From NCBI RefSeq assembly GCF_018613315.1, contig NZ_JAGGQL010000004.1, positions 21,850 to 85,849 of the forward strand: a stretch of 64,000 bases of DNA, given 5' to 3'. Positions 7,807-15,623 of this stretch are shown one piece after another (position 1 is the stretch's first letter; every line of letters starts with the position of its first letter). The notes beneath the pieces are model-generated. The model did no database searches. It saw nothing but the letters and a program-made list of their open reading frames with translations, and was not told the DNA's origin. A program made the position numbers and the translations under genes. This DNA is from Bacillus sp. ISL-37. Lineage in GTDB: Bacteria > Bacillota > Bacilli > Bacillales > Cytobacillaceae.

Positions 7807-8529
7807 TCAATTTAATAGGCTCTGCCAATCGTTGATGAACCCGGAGGTGGAAGAATTGGGGGATGCCAACACTTCTTCTGTGGGACCGGTCTGCTTCAGC
7901 TCCCCATCCATCAGGATTGCCAGCGTATCTGCGAGGAACTTCAATTCCATAAGATCGTGGCTGACAAAAACAGTCGTCGTGTTTGTTTGCTTGATGATGA
8001 TCTTGATATCCTTCAATAACTGGACTTTGGTGGGGAAGTCAAGGGCTGAGAAGGGCTCATCCAGAAACAGCACCTCAGGCTCAAGCACCATTGCCCTTGC
8101 CAGATTGACTCGCTGTGCTTCTCCACCAGAGAGGTTTGCCGCATGTTTTTTCGCAAGAGAGCTGATTTGGAATTTTTCCAGCCAGTAGGCGACCTTTTGT
8201 TTCACTTCTTGTCGGGGCAGCTTGCGAAGCTTTAAGCCAACCGCGACGTTTTGGAAGACTGTTGTATCAAGGAGAAACGGCTGCTGCATCGCGACAGCGA
8301 ATCTTCTGCGCATATCCAGCGACAAGTCATTCGTAATTTCCTTGCCTTTCAGAATAATCGTACCCTGTGATGGCTTTTCCAGGAGAGCCAGCGCCTTGAT
8401 GAACGTACTTTTTCCAGCACCGTTCGGGCCCATGATCCCGAGCACTTCACCCTCTTGAAGCTCAAAGTGGGGGATGGAAAGAAGAACTTTTTTACCGGCT
8501 CTCACTTCTAGATTTTTTGCAGTGATCAT
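7807..8529 (-). CDS. tupC: Tungstate ABC transporter ATP-binding protein
   Basis: A 240-residue ABC ATPase that powers oxyanion import. Walker A is GPNGAGKST, the signature LSGGEAQRV, Walker B LFLDEPFSALD and the H-loop VSHD. It lacks the long C-terminal MOP domain typical of ModC, which fits TupC/WtpC-type proteins. It is last in an operon with regulator, binding protein and permease and overlaps the permease stop by four bases. Tungstate rather than molybdate is inferred from the binding protein type. Confidence 0.9.
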   Translation of the reverse strand: MITAKNLEVRAGKKVLLSIPHFELQEGEVLGIMGPNGAGKSTFIKALALLEKPSQGTIILKGKEITNDLSLDMRRRFAVAMQQPFLLDTTVFQNVAVGLKLRKLPRQEVKQKVAYWLEKFQISSLAKKHAANLSGGEAQRVNLARAMVLEPEVLFLDEPFSALDFPTKVQLLKDIKIIIKQTNTTTVFVSHDLMELKFLADTLAILMDGELKQTGPTEEVLASPNSSTSGFINDWQSLLN

Positions 8530-9224
8530 AGGCTCCGCTTCCTTTGCTGTAAGTAAGTTAAGCTGAATGTAATGATGAATGCCAGCGTCATCAGGATGAA
8601 CGAAAGCGCAAGGGCGATGTCAAAGTTGCCTTTCGAAACCTCCATAACGATCGAGGTCGTCAAAATCCGGGTTTCGCCGCTGATATTGCCGCCGACCATC
8701 ATTGCCGCGCCGACCTCGGCAATGACCCGTCCGAATCCGGCGATGATGGCTGCAAGGATCGCAAGCTTGACCTCTTTCGTCAGTATCCAGTACAGCTGCA
8801 GCTTTGTGGCGCCAAGTGCCTTCACCTGAAGGATCAATTTAGGGTTAATCTGCTGGAATGCTGTGCTTGTAAGCGCGGTGACAATCGGCAGCGACACTAA
8901 GATCTGTGCCATGATGATGGCTGTTGGTGTATAAAGCCAGGCTAAACCGCCAAGCGGTCCTGAACGCCAAAGGAAAAGAGTGATCCATAGACCGGCAACG
9001 ACAGGAGGGAGACCCATTCCGATATTGACGATGGCAAGGATGAACTTCCTTCCCGGAAAGCGGGCAAGTCCAAGAAACATGCCGGCCGGGATGCCAATCA
9101 ATGTGCTGATCAAGACAGCAGTGATCGACACCTTGAGAGTCAGCAGGGTGATCTCGAGAATCTCCGGGTCACCCGAGAGAATCATTTCTATGGCTTTTTT
9201 TAATCCTTCTAGTAAAAGTTCCAT
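8526..9224 (-). CDS. tupB: Tungstate ABC transporter permease
   Basis: A 232-residue BPD-type membrane permease with about five to six transmembrane segments. The EAA-like loop that contacts the ATPase is around QVKALGATKLQLYWILTKEV, which is close to the family pattern. ATG at 9224 is taken as the start; TTG at 9230 is possible, and no strong Shine-Dalgarno is seen, so translation may depend on coupling. It lies between tupA and tupC. Confidence 0.88.
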   Translation of the reverse strand: MELLLEGLKKAIEMILSGDPEILEITLLTLKVSITAVLISTLIGIPAGMFLGLARFPGRKFILAIVNIGMGLPPVVAGLWITLFLWRSGPLGGLAWLYTPTAIIMAQILVSLPIVTALTSTAFQQINPKLILQVKALGATKLQLYWILTKEVKLAILAAIIAGFGRVIAEVGAAMMVGGNISGETRILTTSIVMEVSKGNFDIALALSFILMTLAFIITFSLTYLQQRKRSL

Positions 9225-9283
9225 ATGCAATCATGCTTTCTTTTTAAAAATTTTCCGCATGGTGAAATTATACACTACTTAAA

Positions 9284-10132
9284 TTATTCGAATAGGAAGA
9301 AAAGAGGTTCTCCGTATTCGTCTACACCGAATTCTTTAATCAATTTCTTTGTGTCTTCCGCAATCATGAATTTCACAAATGCTTTTGCACCCTCTGCGTT
9401 CACTTTTTCATGCTTTTCGTTGTTGACCTGCATGACGTGGTAGATGTTCAGCAGACTTTCGTCATCTTCTACTAAAATTTCGGTTTCAGGCATGTTTTTC
9501 TTCTGCGCAAGGAAAGTAGCGCGGTCTGTCAAAGTATAGCCTTTTTTTTCTGCAGCAATCTGGAGTGTCGCGCCCATGCCTTGTCCAGCCTCCATATATG
9601 CTTCTCCAAGAGCTTTTGGTTCAAGGGACGCTTTCTTCCAAAGCTCAAGTTCCTTTTTATGAGTACCGGAATCATCGCCACGTGAAACAAAAGCTTCTTT
9701 GGAATCGGTGATTTTCTTCAATGCCTCTGGAACTGATAACCCTTTTACTTCAGCCGGATCTTCTGCAGGTCCGACAACGATGAAATCATTGTACATGACT
9801 TTTTGGCGGTTGATGGCATCACCGCTTGCTACCAATTCCTCCTCTGCTGTCGGTGCGTGAACAAGAAGGACATCCGCTTCGCCGCGCGTTGCCATTTCAA
9901 GTGCCTGGCCTGTACCTACAGCAATGATTTTAAGATTAAAATTATGCTTCTCCTCAAATTCAGGACGAAGGACATCGAGCAATCCGCTGTCCTGGGTGCT
10001 CGTTGTCGTCGCGAGAATCAGGTCCGTTTTTCCCTCTTTTACAGAAGTTTCCTTAGTAGATGAATCGGAACAACCGGTAACGATAGCAAGCATGAGTACA
10101 ATCATAAAAGAAAGCAATGGTTTGAGTTTCAT
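9284..10132 (-). CDS. tupA: Tungstate-binding lipoprotein
   Basis: A 282-residue extracytoplasmic solute-binding lipoprotein. The signal peptide ends in a lipobox with the modified Cys in VTGCSDSS (about residue 21). The mature N-terminus has the TTTSTQDSGLL oxyanion-binding motif and then GTGQALEMATRGEADVLLVH, both typical of TupA. TupA proteins bind tungstate with much higher affinity than molybdate; that selectivity is known for the family, not shown here. GGAGG lies 8 nt before ATG, and the gene starts three bases after the regulator stop codon. Confidence 0.92.
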   Translation of the reverse strand: MKLKPLLSFMIVLMLAIVTGCSDSSTKETSVKEGKTDLILATTTSTQDSGLLDVLRPEFEEKHNFNLKIIAVGTGQALEMATRGEADVLLVHAPTAEEELVASGDAINRQKVMYNDFIVVGPAEDPAEVKGLSVPEALKKITDSKEAFVSRGDDSGTHKKELELWKKASLEPKALGEAYMEAGQGMGATLQIAAEKKGYTLTDRATFLAQKKNMPETEILVEDDESLLNIYHVMQVNNEKHEKVNAEGAKAFVKFMIAEDTKKLIKEFGVDEYGEPLFFLFE

Positions 10133-10135
10133 GTT

Positions 10136-11050
10136 CTATGCCTCCGATAAGTGGTTTCCATAAATGATTTTTCCGAAATCTTCAGCATCATAGCCATCGA
10201 GGTCTGCGATGCTTTCTTTAAAATTGGTGAGCTGAATCAGGTCCACCAAGTGCTGCAGTGCTCCTTTATTTTCAGGAGTCCAGCAGAACACGAGATCAAA
10301 CTGTTCTTTTGTCAGCGGGATGAAATCCAATCCTAGCTGGCTCGCCGCGCATCTGATTCCGATAGCAGCATCTGCTGTTCCTCTGCTGATATGTGCTGCC
10401 GCACCCAGGTGAGTCCATTCCTCATTTGCATATCCCTTTATAGCTGATGGCTCAAGTTTTTCATTAGCTAGAAAGGAATCGAGCAGAAAACGGGTTCCGG
10501 CTCCTTTTTGGCGATTGATGATCGTGACATCACTCCTTGCCAGATCTTTGACACCGGTGATCTTCTTTGGATTGCCTTTTGCAACGATCAAGCCCTGTTC
10601 CCGGGATGCAAGTCTCATCACCGTTATTGGCTCATGGACAAACAATTGGCGGATGAAGGGAAGATTGTACTGTTGCGATGCTGGATCCAGCAAATGAACA
10701 GCGGCGATGTCAGCGCTGCCACGATAAAGCATCATCAACCCTTCTAGGCTTCCGATGTAGGAGGGGGTGATCGAAAGTCCCGTTCCCTCTAAAGCTATGT
10801 ACTTAACAAGCTGTTCAACAAGGAAATCATGGCTGCCCGCCAACTGCAAAGTATGCAGGGCCTTTGATTCCTTGGTTCTGGCTGGAATTGCCGACATACT
10901 GGTTTTATATCTTTCAAACTCACTTTCTTCAATACGCATTTTATTGCCTACTTTAAAAGCAGACAGGTCACCCCGTTTAATCAATTCATAGACGGTATGC
11001 TTTGAAATTTTCAGCATGGCCGCAATTTCGTCAGGAGTATAAATTTGCAA
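10136..11050 (-). CDS. Oxyanion-responsive regulator: HTH plus periplasmic-binding-like domain
   Basis: A 304-residue cytoplasmic protein. Residues 1-50 are an excisionase/MerR-type helix-turn-helix (YTPDEIAAMLKISKHTVYEL). Residues about 90-300 form a solute-binding-protein-like domain of the molybdate/tungstate regulator type (PF12727-like). Such proteins probably sense cytoplasmic oxyanion and control the transporter. TTG start at 11050 is supported by AGGAGGGA six bases upstream. It is the first gene of the tup operon. The A+T-rich upstream region 11051-11160 probably holds the promoter and operator, but I could not assign boxes confidently. Confidence 0.82.
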   Translation of the reverse strand: MQIYTPDEIAAMLKISKHTVYELIKRGDLSAFKVGNKMRIEESEFERYKTSMSAIPARTKESKALHTLQLAGSHDFLVEQLVKYIALEGTGLSITPSYIGSLEGLMMLYRGSADIAAVHLLDPASQQYNLPFIRQLFVHEPITVMRLASREQGLIVAKGNPKKITGVKDLARSDVTIINRQKGAGTRFLLDSFLANEKLEPSAIKGYANEEWTHLGAAAHISRGTADAAIGIRCAASQLGLDFIPLTKEQFDLVFCWTPENKGALQHLVDLIQLTNFKESIADLDGYDAEDFGKIIYGNHLSEA

Positions 11051-11318
11051 AGAGATTCCCTCCTTTTCTTCCTAAACTAAATATAATAAAATATTTGATA
11101 GATAGGTATAGTTTTCGTTAAGTTTTGTTGTGTTTTGTTTAGTTTTATTGTGAGATTATCGAAAAATGTTCACAATTCAGGTAGAGAATTGCCAATACAC
11201 TGCCGTTTTTTTTCAAATATAACCTTCACAAAATACTCCGGGCAGTATTGTGTATTTCTTATAGATACCATGGTAAACTAAGCATTAGACAGAATTGATG
11301 TAGAAAGGAACAGGGAGA

Positions 11319-11594
11319 ATGAAGATTTCAGATAAAGCGCGCGACATTTTAAAAGAAATCCTCGCTGAGCGCAACGCAGCAGGTATCCGCGTCTACTTCG
11401 GCGGCTTTGGCTGAGGAGGCCCGCAGATTGGCCTGGCTCTGGAGGAGCCGGAAGAAGATGATCATGTAACAGTAATCAATGAAATCCAAGTCGCAATTGA
11501 ATCCAATATCGTCGACTATACTGAAGGTATGGCGCTTGAATATGACGAGTATCGTGAAGGTCTGGTCCTGATGGGCGGAGACGGCGGCTGCTGA
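11319..11594 (+). CDS. HesB/IscA-like protein with in-frame UGA, predicted selenoprotein
   Basis: Reading through a TGA at 11412-11414 gives a 91-residue A-type iron-sulfur protein, MKISDKARDIL...VYFGGFG-U-GGPQIGLALEE, ending in GDGGC. The UGA replaces the first conserved cysteine of the HesB/IscA fold (residue 32); the only other Cys is the last residue. Codons on both sides keep family-like sequence, and a terminator follows the final stop. A hairpin at 11433-11451 begins 18 nt after the UGA and exposes UGGAG, fitting a bacterial SECIS. HesB-like selenoproteins are a known family. A standard gene caller would miss or split this gene. Confidence 0.85.
11433..11451 (+). promoter_or_regulatory. 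Candidate bacterial SECIS hairpin
   Basis: CTGGCTC pairs with GAGCCGG (one G-U pair) around a 5-nt UGGAG loop, 26 nt from the UGA to the loop. The geometry (G within the first two loop positions, loop about 16-37 nt from UGA) fits the bacterial SECIS rules recognised by SelB. Confidence 0.65.
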
Positions 11595-11603
11595 TAAATG
11601 TAA

Positions 11604-11638
11604 AAATGCACACCATTTGAGGATGGTGTGCATTTTTT
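11604..11638 (+). terminator. Terminator after the HesB-like gene
   Basis: AAATGCACACCAT and ATGGTGTGCATTT form a perfect 13-bp stem with a 6-nt loop, ending in a T run. Confidence 0.92.
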
Positions 11639-11664
11639 GGGTTTGGAATTGGAAAAAACTCGCG

Positions 11665-11890
11665 AAAATTTCCAGTTCGCCAATAAATTTGAATTTTCGC
11701 CAATAAAGTAGTCGAAATCGCCAATAAAACGAAATTATCGCCAATAAAATTGTGAACTCCGCCAATAAAATCAAATTATCGCCAATAAAGTTGTGAAGCC
11801 TCGCAAAACAAACTTATAAAGCTGTGATTAACCGCCACACAAACGAATTTTTGCCTTTGTAATTAAGAAAATCGCCAATCAAATGAGATT
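11665..11890. repeat. 20-21-bp tandem array with CGCCAATAAA core
   Basis: Six perfect CGCCAATAAA cores start at 11678, 11698, 11719, 11739, 11760 and 11780, spaced alternately 20 and 21 bp. Degenerate copies follow around 11802, 11833 and 11873. The spacer between cores is A/T-rich and variable. It lies between two convergent genes and has no credible coding potential. Confidence 0.85.
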
Positions 11891-11907
11891 TTCACCATTC
11901 ACCAGTT

Positions 11908-12690
11908 CTAGAACTGCCCAGTAAACTGAAAATACAGAACAACAAGCCCCATTAGCCACACATAAATCGCAAAAGGCTTCAAAGAATGATTTTTCAAATA
12001 GCCAATCATCCATTTTACCGCGAAATAACCGAAAATCGCTGCTGAAATGATACCAATCACCAGGGCCTGAATCGAAATCGTCTCACTTCCGCCGCTGAAA
12101 AGGTCTTTACCCTGAAGGACGATTGCCCCTAGAATCGCTGGTGTCGACAACAGGAAGGAGAAGTAGGCCGCAGTCTCGCGGTCTAGCTTACGCCAAAGCG
12201 CCGCGACAATCGTCAAGCCGGATCGGGAAATCGCCGGAAAAATTGCTGCCGCCTGGAAGCTGCCAATCACCAGCGCATCGGTATAGCTGATATCTTCCAT
12301 CCTTTTGCGGCCGTTTTTGATCGAATCAGCGAACCACATCAAGGTACCGGTAATCAGGAATTCCCAGCCAATCGTCACGCCAGTTTTGGATATCTCATCA
12401 AAATAATCCTCAAACAGCAATCCGACAACGACAGCCGGCAGCGTACCGACAACAAGGAGGAAAGTCAGCTTCCCAAACGGATTTTTCAATATCTTGATGA
12501 ATTCATATCTATAAAACACAAATACCGCCAGCAGCGTACCCACATGAAGCATCGTGTCAAGCAGCAGGCCGGCCTCTTCAAGACCGAATAAATTCCTGCC
12601 CAGATAAAGGTGTCCGGTACTGCTGATCGGCAAAAACTCCGTCAGTCCCTGGATAATCCCAAGAAAGAAAGCTTCAATTTTTGATAGCAT
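11908..12690 (-). CDS. uppP: Undecaprenyl-diphosphatase (UppP/BacA)
   Basis: A 260-residue membrane phosphatase that recycles undecaprenyl pyrophosphate for cell wall synthesis and confers bacitracin tolerance. Diagnostic motifs are GLTEFLPISSTGHL near the N-terminus and FPAISRSG in the middle, with about seven to eight transmembrane segments. ATG at 12690 matches family N-termini (LSKIEAFFLGIIQG); an upstream TTG at 12711 would add seven residues. It is monocistronic; no strong terminator hairpin is visible after the stop, where the 20-bp array begins. Confidence 0.93.
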   Translation of the reverse strand: MLSKIEAFFLGIIQGLTEFLPISSTGHLYLGRNLFGLEEAGLLLDTMLHVGTLLAVFVFYRYEFIKILKNPFGKLTFLLVVGTLPAVVVGLLFEDYFDEISKTGVTIGWEFLITGTLMWFADSIKNGRKRMEDISYTDALVIGSFQAAAIFPAISRSGLTIVAALWRKLDRETAAYFSFLLSTPAILGAIVLQGKDLFSGGSETISIQALVIGIISAAIFGYFAVKWMIGYLKNHSLKPFAIYVWLMGLVVLYFQFTGQF

Positions 12691-12780
12691 ACAGAATCCC
12701 CACTTTTTCAAAGACTTTGTCCCTTACAAAGCTATGAAACATGTCCCATCTCTATGCACGCAAAATTTCCAGCGGACTGT

Positions 12781-13085
12781 ATGACGGACACAAATTCTAG
12801 AAAAAGCGGAGAAATTGTCCGTCATTAGGGTCATGACGGACACAAATCGGGAGAAAAGCAGAGAAACTGTCCGTCATAGGCGTCATGACGGACATAAATC
12901 CCGGGAAAAGCGAGAAAACTGTCCGTCATAGGGGACATGACGGACACAAATCGGGAGAAAAGCAGAGAAACTGTCCGTCATCAGGATCATGACGGACACA
13001 AATCCCGTAAAAAGCAGAGAAACTGTCCGTCATCAGTGTCATGAAGGACACAAATTCCCGAAAAAGCGAAAAAACTGTCCATAAT
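12781..13085. repeat. 52-bp tandem palindromic array (GACGGACA type), six units
   Basis: Units begin with ATGACGGACA at 12781, 12833, 12885, 12937, 12989 and 13041, with every interval exactly 52 bp. Each unit carries ATGACGGACA and TGTCCGTCAT, 10-bp inverted arms 25 nt apart. The 7-nt gap between neighbouring units also lets GTCCGTCAT pair with the next ATGACGGAC. The last unit is degenerate. It sits between divergent uppP and rodA. Confidence 0.92.
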
Positions 13086-13200
13086 TCTTGAATTAATTCA
13101 GCCCATCAAACAAAAAAGGAAGCCTAATCCATTTCCCTCCGCCAAATTTCCTGAATAAAAATTTTCGGATATGTAATAATAACCATTTCATAGTCAGAAG

Positions 13201-13229
13201 TTGTTATTTATTGTCGAAAAAAATATAAT
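13201..13229 (+). promoter_or_regulatory. Sigma-A promoter upstream of the RodA-type gene
   Basis: TTGTTA at 13201-13206 and TATAAT at 13224-13229 are separated by 17 bp. The distance to the start codon is about 110 bp. Confidence 0.55.
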
Positions 13230-13337
13230 GAAGTATTGAACAGTTCTTCAATCAAGGCTCGATTTCCATGCCTTATAAAAAACTTCCTTAGCGCTCATTC
13301 CAATTGGAAACTGCCTTCATTTAAAAGGGGAATAAAA

Positions 13338-14513
13338 ATGACTTCGAATCAAAAAACGAATTCCCGGCTCGACTATGGGCTGGTTACGATATTGATCCTA
13401 TTATTTCTTGCAAGCTGCATTGCCATTTACAGTGCCCAGACGACGGGGCAGTATGGCTCTGAAAATTTCCTGATCAAACAGATTATCTGGTACGTCATTG
13501 GTGCCGGCATCATAACCGCGGTCATTACCCTCGATTCAGATCAGCTGCAAAAATTGAGCTGGTACGCGTATGGCTTTGGGTTGGTCTTGCTGGCAGGGCT
13601 TATCGTGGCACCCTCAACCATTGCTCCTGTCATCAATGGGGCGAAAAGCTGGTACAGGGTGCCGGCGATGGGGACCTTGCAGCCTTCCGAGCTGGTGAAG
13701 GTGTTCATCATCCTGGCACTTGCGAGGGTGATTGTCGACCACCATCAGAAATATCGGCTAAAAAGTATGCAATCGGACTTCTGGCTTTTGATTAAAATCG
13801 GTATTGTCACGATGGTACCGCTCCTGCTCGTCATGCAGCAGCCTGACCTTGGTACATCGCTTGTTTATATTGCGATCATGCTTGGGATGATTTTCATCTC
13901 GGGTATCACCTGGAAGCTGCTTGTGCCAATTTTCGGGACAGGCCTTACACTGATTTCGATCATATTCTATTTTGTGATCTGGAAGCCTGAAATCCTTGAA
14001 AAATATCTTGGGGTGAAGGAATATCAATTCGGAAGGATTTATTCCTGGCTTGACCCTTATAATTACCAGAGCACAACCGGCTTCCAGCTGACGAGGTCGC
14101 TGCTGGCCATCGGCTCAGGAGAAACAGTTGGGAAGGGCTATGGGACAAGGGAAGTTTACCTGCCCGAGAGCCATACTGACTTCATATTCAGCATCATCGG
14201 CGAGGAATTCGGCTTCGTCGGAGCAAGTATCATCGTAAGCTTGTTTTTCCTGCTGATATACCAAATCACAAAAATCGGCATGGAAACGAAAAACGATTTT
14301 TACACCTATATTTGTGTTGGCGTCATCAGCATGATTACGTTCCATGTATTTCAAAATATTGGCATGACCATAGGCCTGCTGCCAATCACAGGTATTCCGC
14401 TGCCGTTCATCAGTTATGGCGGAAGCTCGCTCATGGGAAATATGCTGGCGGTAAGCCTGATTTTCTCAATACGGTACCATTATAAGAAGTACATGTTCTC
14501 AACCACTGCATAA
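13338..14513 (+). CDS. FtsW/RodA/SpoVE-family SEDS protein, RodA-like
   Basis: A 391-residue polytopic membrane protein with ten predicted transmembrane segments. SEDS proteins polymerise peptidoglycan glycan strands with a partner class B PBP. Family motifs are QPSELVK, GFQLTRSLLAIGSG, PESHTDFIFSIIGEEFG and LPFISYGGSS. These match RodA more than FtsW or SpoVE, but B. subtilis-type genomes carry several paralogues, so the assignment is at family level. ATG at 13338 follows AAAGGGG by 7 nt; upstream in-frame codons to 13236 lack a ribosome binding site. No PBP gene is adjacent. Confidence 0.9.
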   Translation: MTSNQKTNSRLDYGLVTILILLFLASCIAIYSAQTTGQYGSENFLIKQIIWYVIGAGIITAVITLDSDQLQKLSWYAYGFGLVLLAGLIVAPSTIAPVINGAKSWYRVPAMGTLQPSELVKVFIILALARVIVDHHQKYRLKSMQSDFWLLIKIGIVTMVPLLLVMQQPDLGTSLVYIAIMLGMIFISGITWKLLVPIFGTGLTLISIIFYFVIWKPEILEKYLGVKEYQFGRIYSWLDPYNYQSTTGFQLTRSLLAIGSGETVGKGYGTREVYLPESHTDFIFSIIGEEFGFVGASIIVSLFFLLIYQITKIGMETKNDFYTYICVGVISMITFHVFQNIGMTIGLLPITGIPLPFISYGGSSLMGNMLAVSLIFSIRYHYKKYMFSTTA

Positions 14514-14518
14514 ACATG

Positions 14519-14553
14519 AAAGAGGGCGTCCTAAAATGGGACACCCTCTTTTG
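14519..14553. terminator. Bidirectional terminator between rodA-like and gerC-like genes
   Basis: AAGAGGG-C-GTCC pairs with GGAC-A-CCCTCTT around a small loop. T runs on both strands allow it to end both convergent transcripts. Confidence 0.82.
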
Positions 14554-14555
14554 TT

Positions 14556-15623
14556 CTACTCAACAATCCCTACCTCAGTTATAATCACATCGGTTTTAAC
14601 ATGGACGGTTAGATTCTTATATTCGTCTTCCCATCTTTTAAAATCGAAGCCTCTTGTTTTGCTTTTGATGAACTCGCCAAATCCCACAGGATCGATGCCC
14701 TGCTCCTGGAAATCCTTGATCATCGCGCTGGCTTCTTTGTTGACCTGAGCTTCAAATTCTTTTTCGATCGTCTTAATAATCTCTGGTGTTACAATACGTC
14801 CTGTGTATTCACGGATTAGGCCTTTGATCTTGATTTCCATGGTAATGCTATAGGGATCCCGTTTCGTAAGCTTGATTTTATGTTTTGAATCCAAATCTTT
14901 TATTACCACTTTCTCCTTACCGACATCAAGTTTAAATGCCCCTTCGCTGAACTTGTCTGTAAGCAGCTTAAAGAAGAACATTTTTTCTGGAGGGAGTTCG
15001 CTCATGAGCTTATCATCTTTAAATAAAGCAATCCCAACTATATCAATAATTTCGGGCTCTACCTTTTTTAAAATAGGAAGGTAGGGGTCTCTCCCTTCCT
15101 GATAGAGGTCAAATAAATAAAGGTGCATGTTTGTAATTGGAAGATTCCGTGTTTCCATATTGTGTTTAATTAGCTGGGATAAATGGATTGCGTTCCCCCT
15201 GTTGCCATATGTCCCTGATAAGATGCTTTTTGCTGACTCATCAGCGACAGCAAAATAAACCCTCGCACCGATGCTTGCATCGCGTTCGAATGCATCTGTA
15301 TACTCTCTAATTCCCTTTTTAGCAATGCCTTCTCCGAATAAAGCAATCTCCAATGACCCAGTTACGAGTGGCTGAGCCGATTTTCGCTGAATTTCCTGAA
15401 TGAGATCCCTGCTGCTCGTGGCAGTCGCGGAAAAGGTGAAATTGCCGATCTTTTTATCAGGATTGAAAATGGGAATCATAACAGTACCTTCGATTTTGTC
15501 ATCCTCAACTAAATCATAGCCAACGCCCATCTCAATATTGACATCATCAATGATTTCTTTTTCGACACAACCTGAAAGTGTGATGACTGCAGCTAAAACT
15601 AAAAAAAATTTTTTAATTCTCAT
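14556..15623 (-). CDS. Spore germination receptor lipoprotein GerC subunit
   Basis: A 355-residue Ger(x)C lipoprotein of the inner spore membrane germinant receptor. The signal peptide ends at lipobox LSGC (Cys about residue 19). The body has the family's beta-rich N-terminal region and the C-terminal block with EYTGRIVTPEIIKTIEKEFE. It overlaps the GerB-type gene by 11 bp, indicating translational coupling. It is third in an A-B-C operon, the usual order. Which germinant is sensed cannot be read from sequence. Confidence 0.93.
   Translation of the reverse strand: MRIKKFFLVLAAVITLSGCVEKEIIDDVNIEMGVGYDLVEDDKIEGTVMIPIFNPDKKIGNFTFSATATSSRDLIQEIQRKSAQPLVTGSLEIALFGEGIAKKGIREYTDAFERDASIGARVYFAVADESAKSILSGTYGNRGNAIHLSQLIKHNMETRNLPITNMHLYLFDLYQEGRDPYLPILKKVEPEIIDIVGIALFKDDKLMSELPPEKMFFFKLLTDKFSEGAFKLDVGKEKVVIKDLDSKHKIKLTKRDPYSITMEIKIKGLIREYTGRIVTPEIIKTIEKEFEAQVNKEASAMIKDFQEQGIDPVGFGEFIKSKTRGFDFKRWEDEYKNLTVHVKTDVIITEVGIVE

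Noticed and set aside
11412..11414. TGA as a true stop that makes the HesB-like gene a pseudogene
   Set aside because: The codon sits exactly at the conserved Cys position, the downstream frame is intact to a proper stop and terminator, and a SECIS-like hairpin follows. Still needs the sel genes to be found.
11349..11774. Minus-strand 141-codon frame across the HesB-like gene
   Set aside because: It runs antisense through the selenoprotein gene, its terminator and the repeat array and has a low-complexity product. The plus-strand frame has family-specific sequence.
11665..11890. CRISPR array
   Set aside because: The conserved core is only 10 bp with 10-11-bp spacers, no cas genes are near, and cores do not have a CRISPR repeat length. 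The same applies to the arrays at 48602-48895 and to the 52-bp arrays, whose spacers are themselves repeated.
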